DNA of 64,000 nt from Eubacterium sp. (lineage in GTDB: Bacteria; Bacillota; Clostridia; Lachnospirales; Lachnospiraceae). The stretch is from contig JAFVGA010000006.1 in the NCBI GenBank assembly GCA_017475235.1, positions 62,001 through 126,000 on the forward strand. The letters are read 5' to 3'. The translations under genes were made by a program, and so were the position numbers. A model generated the notes under the pieces. That model searched no databases. It had not been told where the DNA came from and saw only the letters and a program-made list of their open reading frames with translations. Positions 35,999 through 44,438 of this stretch are shown in pieces (position 1 is the stretch's first letter; each line of letters begins with the position of its first letter).

Positions 35999-36916
35999 AT
36001 GGCAGGAAAGTTTTTTGACAAATTAGTAAATGGATTATCTAAAACTAGAACTAATATTAGTTCTAGTTTTAATAATATTTTTTCTGCTTTCAACTCTATA
36101 GATGACGACTTCTACGAAGAACTCGAAGAAATGCTTATTATGAGCGATATCGGTGTGATGACTACAGAAGAAATCATTGATTCTCTAAAAGAAGAAGTTA
36201 AAGAAAAAGGAATTAAAGATCCAGAAGAATGCAGAGATTTACTTAAAGCCAATTTGATTGAGCAAATGGATTTAGGTGAGAATGCATATGATTTTGAAAA
36301 TGAAAAATCAATTATTCTAGTGATTGGTGTTAATGGAGTTGGTAAAACAACGTCTATAGGAAAACTTGCTTGTCAATTCAAGAATAATGGAAAAGAAGTA
36401 ATGCTAGCTGCTTGTGATACTTTTAGAGCAGCTGCAAAAGAGCAGTTAGAGGAGTGGGCGAATAGAGCAAATGTTTCTATTGTCTCTGGTAATGAAGGAC
36501 AAGATCCAGGATCAGTGTTATTTGACGCACTCGCATCTGCTAAAAATAAAAATTCTGATATAATTATTTGTGACACAGCTGGAAGACTTCACAATAAAAA
36601 GAACTTGATGAATGAGCTCAGTAAACTTGATAAAATAATTGATAAGGAAATGGACGATGCTCGTAGAGAAAACTTTATTGTCCTAGATGCAACAACTGGG
36701 CAGAATGCTTTGGCGCAGGCAAGAGAGTTTAAAGAGTGCGCTGATATTACTGGAGTTATTTTGACAAAGATGGATGGAACCGCCAAGGGTGGAATTGCAA
36801 TTGCTATTCAGTCTGAACTTGGTATTCCTGTTAAATATATTGGTATTGGTGAGTCGATTGAAGACTTACAGAAATTTGATTCAGAAGAATTTGTTGAGGC
36901 ATTGTTTGTAGAATGA
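35999..36916 (+). CDS. ftsY: Signal recognition particle receptor FtsY
   Basis: GTPase docking SRP-ribosome complexes at the membrane. The 305-residue protein lacks the long acidic A domain seen in E. coli and begins almost directly with the N domain. The G domain shows GVNGVGKTTSIGK, DTFRAAAKEQLE, DTAGRLHNK, TKMDGTAKGG and GIGESIEDLQ. It shares four bases (ATGA) with the next gene, a large YfhO-type membrane protein. Confidence 0.97.
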   Translation: MAGKFFDKLVNGLSKTRTNISSSFNNIFSAFNSIDDDFYEELEEMLIMSDIGVMTTEEIIDSLKEEVKEKGIKDPEECRDLLKANLIEQMDLGENAYDFENEKSIILVIGVNGVGKTTSIGKLACQFKNNGKEVMLAACDTFRAAAKEQLEEWANRANVSIVSGNEGQDPGSVLFDALASAKNKNSDIIICDTAGRLHNKKNLMNELSKLDKIIDKEMDDARRENFIVLDATTGQNALAQAREFKECADITGVILTKMDGTAKGGIAIAIQSELGIPVKYIGIGESIEDLQKFDSEEFVEALFVE

Positions 36917-39795
36917 AATTGAAAGTAAAGAATAACAAAATCAAATATACTTTATTATTTATTTTGACGGCTGCACTTACTTACGTTTACTTTGTAATTA
37001 ATGGCAAGACGTTTGTTTGGCATGTAGATGGATATGATCAACATATGGTTGCATTAACTTATTATGGCCAGTGGCTTCGTCAAATATTTAGAAGTATTTT
37101 TATAGACCATACATTTACAATTCCTATGTGGAACTTCACTATTGGATATGGTGGAGATGTACTAACAACATTTAATTATTATGTTATTGGTGATCCACTA
37201 AATGTATTGTCTATTTTTGTTCCAACTAAATATACTGAATTCCTATATGACTTCCTTGTGCTAGTTAGAATGTATCTAGCGGGGCTTTTCTTTATGTACT
37301 ACACAAGAGAAAGAGGAGTTAAGGGTAATGGTAGAGTTATAGGCGCTATCATTTATGTATTTAGTGTATACGCAATTCATTCGGCAGTTAGACATCCGTT
37401 CTTTATTTTGCCGATGATATTCTTGCCACTAATATTAACTGGATTAGAAAAAATACTAAAAGGCAAGAAACCATATCTGTTTATCGTTTCAATTGGAATA
37501 TGTGTAATCAGTAACTTTTACTTTTTCTATATGGTTGCGATTATCACTATGGTTTATGCGTTAATTAGAGTTATCTATATTTATAAAGATGATAAACCAA
37601 AGATATTTACAACGCTGTTTAAGTTGTTCGGATTCTCGGTTGTAGGACTATGCATTGGGGCAGTATTGTTCATTCCAACAGTTCTCATTTTCATTCAAGA
37701 TTCAAGAACAGTGGAAAGTACATTTGTTCCAATTTTATATGAATTTAAGTATTATCAGAAACTTCTATCTGAGATGATCTCAAATGATACAAGTGGACAC
37801 TGGAATTATATCGGTGTATCTCCAATTGCCTTGATTGGTGCTTATTATGCATTCCACAAGAGAGATGTACAGAAAATAATTCTATTTGTTATTTCTATAG
37901 TAATATTATTGGTTCCTTTCTTAGGATCATTTATGAATGGTATGTCCTATGCCTGCAATAGATGGATTTGGGCATATGCATTCTTGTGTGCATATACAGT
38001 TGCGTACTATTGGAAAGAAATCATTTCAATAAGAGTATTTACTCACAAGAAACTAACCGGATTCTTGATGATTTATTTCGTTCTAATTCTTGTTATGAGA
38101 AATACAAGAAGAGAGAGCGTTATTTTCCAGATTCTATTGTTCACAGTTATGTTGTTCCTGTTGAGTTTCATAAATAACCATAAGACGAAATGGTTTAGGT
38201 ATAAGATTAGAATTATATTTGTCTTTGTCGTGGCCGGAATTGCTTTGAATGCTTTCTATATATTTAGTGTGTCAGAAGGCAATTATATATCAGAGTTCAT
38301 TGACTTCGGCAAAGTCTATCCATCATATGAGAGCACAGTGGCTAATGATATAAAGACACATGTTAAAGATAAATCATTCTATAGATTCTCGTCTGCAGAA
38401 GATGAATATTTGAATAATAGAAGTGAGAATAAAAAAGTAAACAGAATACTTAAGAATTCAATCTATTCTGAGATTAGTCCGAAGTATTTTAGAATTGATA
38501 ATGCAAGTAATACATCAACTATTTTTAATAGAAATGGTATTGGCTATTACTGGAGCTTGGGTAACATTAATGTACAAAACTATTTGAGAGAGATGGACAA
38601 TAAAGAATATTGTTTATTCTATTATTATGGAAATGATCAAAGACCAATTGAATCATCTCTATCTTCAGTTAAGTACTTTGTTACTGAGAATGATGATTTC
38701 TTGAAAGTTCCTTATGGTTTTAAATACAAGAGTAGTTTTACTAAACCAGTTCCAAATATGCTTCGTAATAAGAATGTAAATGAGAAGACGAAGAAGTTAA
38801 GTGAGACAACTTACTTGTTATATGAAAATCCAAATGCTATGCCTCTTGGATACACATACGAAAAAACTGTAAGCGAAAAAGATGTAAGCAAACTAAATGG
38901 TATTGATAAAGAAGAGACGATGCTTGATACTGCAATTGTCGAGAAGAAAGATTCGTTGAATCAGACTAAGCTTAATAAGTCGTCTTCCACGAAGTTACCT
39001 TACACATACCACACAAAATACAATGAGTTTGTTAAGTTCCAAGACAACAAGATTATTGTAAATAGAGGAAAGACTAAAGTTGATTTGATGTTTATTGGTT
39101 CGCCAAAGAAGAATCTATATGTTTACTTTAAGAATTTAAATTTTGCTCAAAAGAGTGAATTGGATGCAAATATAGATACATACGATGCATTGTCTTTGGG
39201 TGAAAAGAATTTGATCAGTAATAAATACAGATATTATAACGAGGATGACTACACAAGAATTTTTGTAAGTACAACAGGTGTAAGCAAAGTACTTCTAAAT
39301 TACAGAAAAGATAAGTCATACTTTAATAATAGAAAAGACTTTGTAATCAACTTAGGTTACTCGACAGAAATGAGAAATATTGTTTCAATCAATTTTGAAC
39401 AACCTGGTACATACTCATTTGATGATATCGAGTTGATTGAACAGCCAATGGACAACTATGAAGAAAAACTAAATACATTAAAAGAAAACAGTCTTGAAAA
39501 TGTAAAGATTGGAACAAACAAGATTACTGGAGATATTTCATTAGATAAAGAAAAACTCTTATGTTTGAATATACCATATTCAGACGGTTGGAAACTTAAA
39601 GTCGATGGTAAGACAGAGACATTAAAGAAAGTTAATTATATGAATAGTGGAGTTATATTAAAGGCTGGTAAGCACAAGATAGAACTCACGTATTGTACTC
39701 CAGGAGTTAAGATTGGATTGCTGTTAACGTTAGCAGGAATACTGATATTATTAATAATAATTATAGTTTATAAGGTGTCAAGGAAAAATGCTTGA
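36913..39795 (+). CDS. YfhO-family membrane protein (GT-C-like)
   Basis: 960-residue multi-spanning protein. Residues 1-450 hold about 12 hydrophobic segments; the first extracytoplasmic loop has the acidic motif WHVDGYDQH typical of GT-C glycosyltransferases. Residues about 460-930 are a large extracytoplasmic region, with SDGWKLKVDG near the end, and a final helix precedes a basic tail. Bacillus YfhO transfers sugars to lipoteichoic or wall teichoic acid with a GtrB/CsbB partner; none is nearby. The start overlaps ftsY by four bases, and the stop codon lies inside the terminator hairpin. Confidence 0.85.
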   Translation: MKLKVKNNKIKYTLLFILTAALTYVYFVINGKTFVWHVDGYDQHMVALTYYGQWLRQIFRSIFIDHTFTIPMWNFTIGYGGDVLTTFNYYVIGDPLNVLSIFVPTKYTEFLYDFLVLVRMYLAGLFFMYYTRERGVKGNGRVIGAIIYVFSVYAIHSAVRHPFFILPMIFLPLILTGLEKILKGKKPYLFIVSIGICVISNFYFFYMVAIITMVYALIRVIYIYKDDKPKIFTTLFKLFGFSVVGLCIGAVLFIPTVLIFIQDSRTVESTFVPILYEFKYYQKLLSEMISNDTSGHWNYIGVSPIALIGAYYAFHKRDVQKIILFVISIVILLVPFLGSFMNGMSYACNRWIWAYAFLCAYTVAYYWKEIISIRVFTHKKLTGFLMIYFVLILVMRNTRRESVIFQILLFTVMLFLLSFINNHKTKWFRYKIRIIFVFVVAGIALNAFYIFSVSEGNYISEFIDFGKVYPSYESTVANDIKTHVKDKSFYRFSSAEDEYLNNRSENKKVNRILKNSIYSEISPKYFRIDNASNTSTIFNRNGIGYYWSLGNINVQNYLREMDNKEYCLFYYYGNDQRPIESSLSSVKYFVTENDDFLKVPYGFKYKSSFTKPVPNMLRNKNVNEKTKKLSETTYLLYENPNAMPLGYTYEKTVSEKDVSKLNGIDKEETMLDTAIVEKKDSLNQTKLNKSSSTKLPYTYHTKYNEFVKFQDNKIIVNRGKTKVDLMFIGSPKKNLYVYFKNLNFAQKSELDANIDTYDALSLGEKNLISNKYRYYNEDDYTRIFVSTTGVSKVLLNYRKDKSYFNNRKDFVINLGYSTEMRNIVSINFEQPGTYSFDDIELIEQPMDNYEEKLNTLKENSLENVKIGTNKITGDISLDKEKLLCLNIPYSDGWKLKVDGKTETLKKVNYMNSGVILKAGKHKIELTYCTPGVKIGLLLTLAGILILLIIIIVYKVSRKNA

Positions 39796-39811
39796 CACCT
39801 TTATTTTTTTG
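39772..39811 (+). terminator. Terminator overlapping the end of the yfhO-like gene
   Basis: Perfect 11-bp stem AAGGTGTCAAG / CTTGACACCTT with 8-base loop, then TTATTTTTTT. The left arm and loop encode the last residues of the membrane protein, and the stop codon is in the right arm. Confidence 0.9.
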
Positions 39812-39844
39812 TTGTAATATATACCGGTGCGAAAAGGGGGCTTT

Positions 39845-40159
39845 ATGCAAGACATTTATAAAAGTTCATTATTATATGATTTCTACGGTGAATTATTAAC
39901 TGATCACCAGAAAGAAATATATGAAGATTATGTTTTAAATGATTTGTCTTTGGTAGAGATTGCTGAGCAAAAAGGTATATCTAAACAAGGCGTACATGAT
40001 CTTATTAAACGATGTGACAAAATATTAAATGAGTATGAATCGAAACTTAAACTTATTGAAAAGTTTAAAAACACTAAAAAGGATATTGAGAAAATCTGTG
40101 AACTAACAAAAGACGATCAAATTAAACAGATTGCAGAAGATATTCTAGAAAACTATTAG
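39845..40159 (+). CDS. ylxM: YlxM-like SRP-associated DNA-binding-fold protein
   Basis: 104-residue helix-turn-helix protein found upstream of ffh in most Firmicutes; in streptococci it modulates SRP GTPase activity. The segment [24 protein letters not shown] followed by [13 protein letters not shown] is a sigma-70 region 4-like fold. AAGGGGG supports the ATG at 39845; an in-frame GTG at 39827 has no ribosome binding site. ffh starts 11 bases downstream. Confidence 0.92.
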   Translation: MQDIYKSSLLYDFYGELLTDHQKEIYEDYVLNDLSLVEIAEQKGISKQGVHDLIKRCDKILNEYESKLKLIEKFKNTKKDIEKICELTKDDQIKQIAEDILENY

Positions 40160-40170
40160 AGGTAAAGATT

Positions 40171-41517
40171 TTGGCATTTGAAAGTTTATCTGACAAATTA
40201 CAAAATATATTTAAAGGCTTAAGGAGCAAAGGAAAACTTACAGAAGATGATATTAAAGCATCAATGAAGGAAGTAAAGATTGCTCTTTTGGAAGCTGATG
40301 TAAATTTCAAGGTAGTAAAGAATTTCATTAAAGACGTTACTGAGAAATCTTTAGGTGAAGAAGTAATGACTTCACTAACACCTGGACAGATGGTGATAAA
40401 GATTGTTAATGAAGAGTTAACTGATCTTATGGGTTCAGAGACTACTGAATTATCTCTCAAAAATGGAAATGAGATATCTGTCATTATGATGATGGGACTT
40501 CAAGGTGCTGGTAAAACAACTACAGCTTCAAAGTTAGCTGGCAAGTTGAAAGCACAGGGAAGAAAACCATTACTTGTGGCATTAGATATATACAGACCTG
40601 CAGCTATTGAACAGTTAAAGGTTAATGCTGAAAAGGTAGATGTACCGTTTTTCTCAATGGGCGATAAAAACAAACCTGTTGATATAGCAAAAGCATCTAT
40701 CGAACATGCAAAAACAAACAACTACAACACAGTAATCTTTGATACAGCTGGTAGACTTCACATTGACGAAGACATGATGAATGAGCTAAAAGAGATTAAA
40801 GATTCAATTAATATTGATGATTCATTATTAGTTGTCGATGCAATGACAGGTCAAGATGCTGTAAATGTTGCTTCTGAGTTTGATGAGAAGATTAGCATTG
40901 ATGGAATTATTGTTACTAAGTTAGATGGTGACACACGAGGCGGTGCTGCATTATCAATTAAAGCAATCACTGGTAAGCCAATATTATTTGTTGGTATGGG
41001 TGAGAAGCTAGAAGACTTGGAACAGTTTTATCCAGACAGAATGGCTTCTAGAATCCTTGGTATGGGTGATGTTTTATCACTTATCGAAAAGGCAGAACAA
41101 ACCATCGACGAAGAAAAAGCAAAAGAGATGGAATCTCGCTTGAAAAAAGCTGAGTTCACATATGATGATTATCTAGAATATATGGGTCAAATCAACAATA
41201 TGGGTGGTTTATCTTCTATATTAAATATGATGCCTGGTATGGGCAACAAGATTTCAGAAGATATGTTGCCAAGTGAAAAACAATTAACACAAGTTGAAGC
41301 AATTATATATTCAATGACACCAGAGGAAAGAAACAATCCAGATTTGATTAATCCATCGAGAAAGAAAAGGATTGCCGCAGGCGCTGGTGTAGATGTTGCT
41401 CAAGTAAATCGTTTAACCAAACAATTTGAGCAAGCTAAGAAGATGATGAAAAACATGAATGGTATGATGGGTGGCAAAAAAGGTATGAAGGGTATGAAAT
41501 TACCATTTAGTTTTTAA
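40171..41517 (+). CDS. ffh: Signal recognition particle protein Ffh (TTG start)
   Basis: SRP54 GTPase that binds signal peptides and 4.5S RNA. The 448-residue protein has the N domain ([16 protein letters not shown]), G domain motifs [51 protein letters not shown] and a Met-rich M domain ending in [12 protein letters not shown]. The initiation codon is TTG, preceded by GAGGT at a proper distance; no nearer ATG gives the complete N domain. Confidence 0.97.
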   Translation: MAFESLSDKLQNIFKGLRSKGKLTEDDIKASMKEVKIALLEADVNFKVVKNFIKDVTEKSLGEEVMTSLTPGQMVIKIVNEELTDLMGSETTELSLKNGNEISVIMMMGLQGAGKTTTASKLAGKLKAQGRKPLLVALDIYRPAAIEQLKVNAEKVDVPFFSMGDKNKPVDIAKASIEHAKTNNYNTVIFDTAGRLHIDEDMMNELKEIKDSINIDDSLLVVDAMTGQDAVNVASEFDEKISIDGIIVTKLDGDTRGGAALSIKAITGKPILFVGMGEKLEDLEQFYPDRMASRILGMGDVLSLIEKAEQTIDEEKAKEMESRLKKAEFTYDDYLEYMGQINNMGGLSSILNMMPGMGNKISEDMLPSEKQLTQVEAIIYSMTPEERNNPDLINPSRKKRIAAGAGVDVAQVNRLTKQFEQAKKMMKNMNGMMGGKKGMKGMKLPFSF

Positions 41518-41549
41518 TAAATTTTTTAATATTTTTTTGGAGGTATAAC

Positions 41550-41795
41550 ATGGCAGTAAAAATCAGATTAAAGAGAATTGGAAAGAAGAAAGCTCCTTTC
41601 TACAGAATCGTAGTTGCTGATTCAAGATCACCAAGAGATGGTAGATTTATCGAAGAGATTGGTACATACGATCCAAGTAAGGACCCAAGTGTATTCGACG
41701 TAAACGAAGAGTCAGTTAAGAAATGGTTATCTACAGGAGCTAAGCCAACTGAGACTGTTGGAAAACTTTTAAAGATTGCCGGTATTGAAAAATAA
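41550..41795 (+). CDS. rpsP: 30S ribosomal protein S16
   Basis: 81-residue ribosomal protein. It begins [25 protein letters not shown], the invariant S16 start. GGAGG lies 9 bases before the ATG. First gene of the conserved rpsP-khpA-rimM-trmD-rplS order. Confidence 0.98.
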   Translation: MAVKIRLKRIGKKKAPFYRIVVADSRSPRDGRFIEEIGTYDPSKDPSVFDVNEESVKKWLSTGAKPTETVGKLLKIAGIEK

Positions 41796-41813
41796 TATTA
41801 GGAGGATAGATTC

Positions 41814-42041
41814 ATGAAAGAATTAGTTGAGACAATTGCTAAAGCACTTGTTGACTCTCCTGATGAAGTTGTCGTAACAGAGACAGAGAACGACAGAGAG
41901 ATTGTTGTTATCTTGCATGTTGCTGACAGTGATATGGGCAAAGTTATTGGTAAGCAGGGAAGAATAGCTAAGGCTATTCGCTCGGTTGTTAGAGCAGCTG
42001 CTTCAAAGACTGATAAAAGAGTTAAGGTTGAAATACAATAA
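41814..42041 (+). CDS. khpA: KH-domain RNA-binding protein KhpA
   Basis: 75-residue single KH-domain protein with the GKVIGKQGRIAKAIR loop (GxxG). In Gram-positive bacteria KhpA acts with KhpB in RNA binding and cell-size control. Position between rpsP and rimM is conserved. Confidence 0.95.
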   Translation: MKELVETIAKALVDSPDEVVVTETENDREIVVILHVADSDMGKVIGKQGRIAKAIRSVVRAAASKTDKRVKVEIQ

Positions 42042-42060
42042 TTCTTAACAAGTGTAAATT

Positions 42061-42104
42061 ACTGGGATTACCCTAAATTGGGTAACCCAGTATTATGATT
42101 TTTT
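42061..42104 (+). terminator. Hairpin with T-tract between khpA and rimM
   Basis: Arms ACTGGG-A-TTACCC (42061-42073) and GGGTAACCCAGT (42080-42091) pair with one bulged A; loop TAAATT. A GATTTTTTG tract follows a few bases later. It could end or attenuate transcription before rimM. The T-tract is 8 bases from the stem, so efficiency is uncertain. Confidence 0.6.
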
Positions 42105-42114
42105 GAGGTAATGA

Positions 42115-42624
42115 ATGTTAGATTATTTTAGAGTTGGTGTGATTGCAAATTCACACGGCGTCAAAGGCGAAGTCAAAGTCTATCCAACTACGGATGATGT
42201 TGCTCGCTTTAAAGATCTAGATAAGATATATTTGGATGAGAATGGAACATACCGCGAACTTCATATTAAAAGTGTGAAGTATGTAAAAAACATGGTTGTT
42301 CTAGGTTTTGAAGAATATAGCAATATGAATGACATCTTAGGTTTGAAGGGAATGGAACTCTATGTTGATAGAGAAAATGCGATTCCTTTGAACGAAGGTG
42401 AGTTTTATGTTGCTGATATGGTAGGCGCAGATATCATTACTGACGATGGAAATCACTTTGGAACTCTAAAAGACGTTCTAAAAACTGGTGCCAACGATGT
42501 CTATGTAATTGAGACAGACGAAGGCAAGGAAGTTTTATTCCCATCTATTCCAGAATGTATATTGGAAAAAGATTTGGAGAAAAAAGAGATTAAAGTCCAT
42601 ATAATGGATGGATTATTAGATTAA
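42115..42624 (+). CDS. rimM: Ribosome maturation factor RimM
   Basis: 169-residue 30S assembly factor that binds S19. The start FRVGVIANSHGVKGEVKVYPTTDD is the RimM domain signature; the PRC-barrel half begins around residue 95 (EGEFYVADMVGADI) and ends KEVLFPSIPECI. trmD follows one base after the stop codon. Confidence 0.96.
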   Translation: MLDYFRVGVIANSHGVKGEVKVYPTTDDVARFKDLDKIYLDENGTYRELHIKSVKYVKNMVVLGFEEYSNMNDILGLKGMELYVDRENAIPLNEGEFYVADMVGADIITDDGNHFGTLKDVLKTGANDVYVIETDEGKEVLFPSIPECILEKDLEKKEIKVHIMDGLLD

Positions 42625-42625
42625 T

Positions 42626-43351
42626 ATGAATTTTTATGTATTGACGCTATTTCCAGAAATGATTCAAGAAGCTGTTATGACTAGCATTACTGGAAGAGCA
42701 ATAACTGACGAAAAAATTAGCGTAAAACCTATTAATATAAGAGACTATGCTGATAATGATTACGGTCAGATAGACGATTATCCATATGGTGGAGGTGCTG
42801 GAATGGTTATGCAAGCGCCACCAATCTATGCTGCATACCAAGATATCGTGAAAGAACTTGGATATGAGCCAAGAGTTGTCTATATGACTCCACAGGGCAA
42901 GACTTATGAGCAAGCAGATGCCAAAGCCTTTGCCGAAGAAAAAGATATAGTAATCCTATGTGGTCATTACGAGGGCGTAGACGAAAGAGTATTGGAAGAA
43001 ATAGTCACTGATCATATTTCTATAGGTGATTATGTTTTGACTGGCGGTGAATTACCAGCGTTGGTTGTAATTGATTCGATAACTAGATTAGTGCCTGGAG
43101 TGCTAAATAATGACGAATCTGCTGTGGCTGAGAGCTTTGAAGATGGCTTGTTAGAACATCCACAGTATACAAGACCAGCAGAGTTTAACGGTAAGGAAGT
43201 GCCAGAAATACTATTGTCAGGTAATCATGCAAAGATAGATGAGTATAGAAGGCAGGAGTCTTTGAAGAGGACGTATGAGAGGCGTCCAGATTTGCTAGAA
43301 AACGCTGATTTAAGCGATGCCGATAAAGATTACTTGGACGGTCTAGAATAG
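42626..43351 (+). CDS. trmD: tRNA (guanine37-N1)-methyltransferase
   Basis: Methylates G37 of tRNAs to prevent frameshifting. The 241-residue SPOUT protein shows FYVLTLFPEMIQ, PYGGGAGMVMQ, LCGHYEGVDERV and the knot loop SIGDYVLTGGELPALV, followed by HPQYTRPAEF. Usually followed directly by rplS, but here a 344-base interval with a peptide gene intervenes. Confidence 0.97.
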   Translation: MNFYVLTLFPEMIQEAVMTSITGRAITDEKISVKPINIRDYADNDYGQIDDYPYGGGAGMVMQAPPIYAAYQDIVKELGYEPRVVYMTPQGKTYEQADAKAFAEEKDIVILCGHYEGVDERVLEEIVTDHISIGDYVLTGGELPALVVIDSITRLVPGVLNNDESAVAESFEDGLLEHPQYTRPAEFNGKEVPEILLSGNHAKIDEYRRQESLKRTYERRPDLLENADLSDADKDYLDGLE

Positions 43352-43361
43352 TGATTAAATG

Positions 43362-43390
43362 GTGATATAACTAGATTTTTACTATATAAA
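43362..43390 (+). promoter_or_regulatory. Candidate promoter for the orphan peptide gene
   Basis: GTGATA (4 of 6 consensus matches) at 43362-43367, 17-base spacer and TATAAA at 43385-43390, giving a leader of about 48 bases. A perfect 14-base palindrome TTGATAGTTATCAA (43413-43426) lies in the leader. Confidence 0.5.
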
Positions 43391-43412
43391 TGTGCTAATA
43401 TTTATTTGGTAT

Positions 43413-43426
43413 TTGATAGTTATCAA
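43413..43426. promoter_or_regulatory. Palindrome upstream of the peptide gene
   Basis: Perfect 6-2-6 inverted repeat TTGATA GT TATCAA, 19 bases before the peptide start codon. It could be an operator half-pair or a small RNA hairpin. A palindrome this short can arise by chance in AT-rich DNA. Confidence 0.35.
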
Positions 43427-43444
43427 TTTATGTGAGGTATTGAT

Positions 43445-43573
43445 ATGAAGACTAAATTCGAAGAACCAAAAATTGAAATAGTTGAGGTTAAAGACTTTAT
43501 TGTTACTAGCCCAGAGCAAGGCGGAGGAGCTAATGAAACAAGTGGCTGGGTTGATCCAGGACACGGTTGGTAA
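43445..43573 (+). CDS. Orphan 42-residue acidic peptide, function unknown
   Basis: Small gene with a strong ribosome binding site (GAGGT, 6 bases before ATG) encoding a 42-residue peptide without Cys. The N-terminal half is charged and leader-like (MKTKFEEPKIEIVEV), then DFIVTSPEQGGG, and a C-terminal Gly/Trp/His-rich segment ending WVDPGHGW. The FEEPKI...TS pattern recalls leader regions of some ribosomally made peptide precursors (YxxP...T), and GGG could mark a cleavage site, but no maturase, peptidase or exporter gene is adjacent. I do not recognise the family. A promoter candidate lies upstream. It sits inside the otherwise conserved trmD-rplS interval. Confidence 0.65.
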   Translation: MKTKFEEPKIEIVEVKDFIVTSPEQGGGANETSGWVDPGHGW

Positions 43574-43588
43574 ACAATAATTTTTATC

Positions 43589-43617
43589 TTGCACACATTG
43601 CATATATGTGTTAGTAT
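43589..43617 (+). promoter_or_regulatory. Promoter for rplS
   Basis: TTGCAC at 43589-43594, 17-base spacer, TAGTAT at 43612-43617, giving a leader of about 70 bases before the L19 start. No terminator separates it from the peptide gene. Confidence 0.6.
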
Positions 43618-43695
43618 ACATAATGCTGTATTAATAAAAGATGGTCCTCTGTTACAAGTGTATTAAGAACATCGTAATAAAAAAGGAGGCAAATT

Positions 43696-44013
43696 ATGGC
43701 AGATGAGAAAGTAAAAGAGGTAGTTGAAGAAGTAAAAGAGGCTGCTGAAGATGTGGCTGAGGAAGTTGCTGAGACTATCGAAGAAGTTGAAGAAGAAGTA
43801 AAAGAAAAAGCTGAAGAGGCTGCAGAGGCAGTTAATGAAGCTGCAGAGGAAGTTGTAGACGAACCAGTTGAAGAAGTTGAGGAAGCTGAAGAAGCTCCAG
43901 CAGAAGAGACTGAAGAAGCTCCAGCAGAGGAAGCTACAGAAGATGCTGAAGAAGCAACTGAAGAAGCTGAGGAAGTTGAAGAAGAGCCTGCAGTTGAAAA
44001 AGTTCCAGTTAAA
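43696..44013 (+). repeat. Low-complexity GAA/GAG/GCT-rich coding tract
   Basis: 318 bases coding for the L19 extension, dominated by Glu and Ala codons with short degenerate repeats such as the twice-repeated EEAPAEE. Long open frames on the opposite strand here are mirror images of this composition. Confidence 0.8.
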
Positions 44014-44358
44014 ACACATGAACTAATTAAAGATATTGAGGAATCACAAAAGAAAGATGTTGCTGATTTCAAAGTAGGTGATACTATCGTTGTATCAGCT
44101 AAGATTGTAGAAGGAAACCGCGAGAGAATTCAGAAGTTTGAAGGACTTGTAATTAAGAAACAAGGCGGTGGAAACAGAACAACATTCACTGTTAGAAAAG
44201 ATTCAAACGGTGTAGGTGTTGAAAAGACTTGGCCACTTTACTCACCAACAATTGCTAAGATTGAAGTGACTAGAGAAGGTAAAGTTAGAAGAGCTAAACT
44301 TAACTACATTAAGAAGAGAGTTGGTAAGGCTGCTAAGGTAAGAGAATTAGTAAAATAA
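43696..44358 (+). CDS. rplS: 50S ribosomal protein L19 with long acidic N-terminal extension
   Basis: 220 residues, about twice the usual L19. Residues 107-220 are a normal L19 ([50 protein letters not shown]). Residues 1-106 are a low-complexity Glu/Ala/Val-rich region; I count 44 Glu in the first 100 residues. There is no internal Met before the L19 core and the only good ribosome binding site (AGGAGG) precedes the ATG at 43696, so the extension must be translated. It may be cleaved later. It resembles the acidic tail of the S1-like protein at 20591-22057. Confidence 0.93.
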   Translation: MADEKVKEVVEEVKEAAEDVAEEVAETIEEVEEEVKEKAEEAAEAVNEAAEEVVDEPVEEVEEAEEAPAEETEEAPAEEATEDAEEATEEAEEVEEEPAVEKVPVKTHELIKDIEESQKKDVADFKVGDTIVVSAKIVEGNRERIQKFEGLVIKKQGGGNRTTFTVRKDSNGVGVEKTWPLYSPTIAKIEVTREGKVRRAKLNYIKKRVGKAAKVRELVK

Positions 44359-44370
44359 AGAACTTTTTAA

Positions 44371-44400
44371 GGAACGAGATATACTCGTTCCTTTCTTTTT
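44371..44400 (+). terminator. Terminator of rplS
   Basis: Perfect stem GGAACGAG / CTCGTTCC (44371-44378 with 44384-44391), loop ATATA, then TTTCTTTTT. Confidence 0.9.
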
Positions 44401-44401
44401 G

Positions 44402-44410
44402 TGTTATTAT
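44402..44410 (+). promoter_or_regulatory. Candidate extended -10 promoter for the rbgA operon
   Basis: TGTTATTAT (TGn plus TATTAT) directly after the rplS terminator and 28 bases before the rbgA start. No -35 is evident because that region is the terminator. Confidence 0.4.
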
Positions 44411-44438
44411 ATTAAGGGTGTGAAAGAAAGGATTTATT

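Noticed and set aside
43574..43695. L19-type autoregulatory leader RNA structure before rplS
   Set aside because: I could not find a convincing conserved structure by eye; only a promoter and ribosome binding site are supported.
43611..44072. Long Ser/Ala/Thr-rich and Phe/Cys-rich open frames on the minus strand
   Set aside because: They are mirror images of the low-complexity Glu/Ala coding tract of rplS; codon composition and the presence of a real ribosomal protein on the other strand make them shadows.
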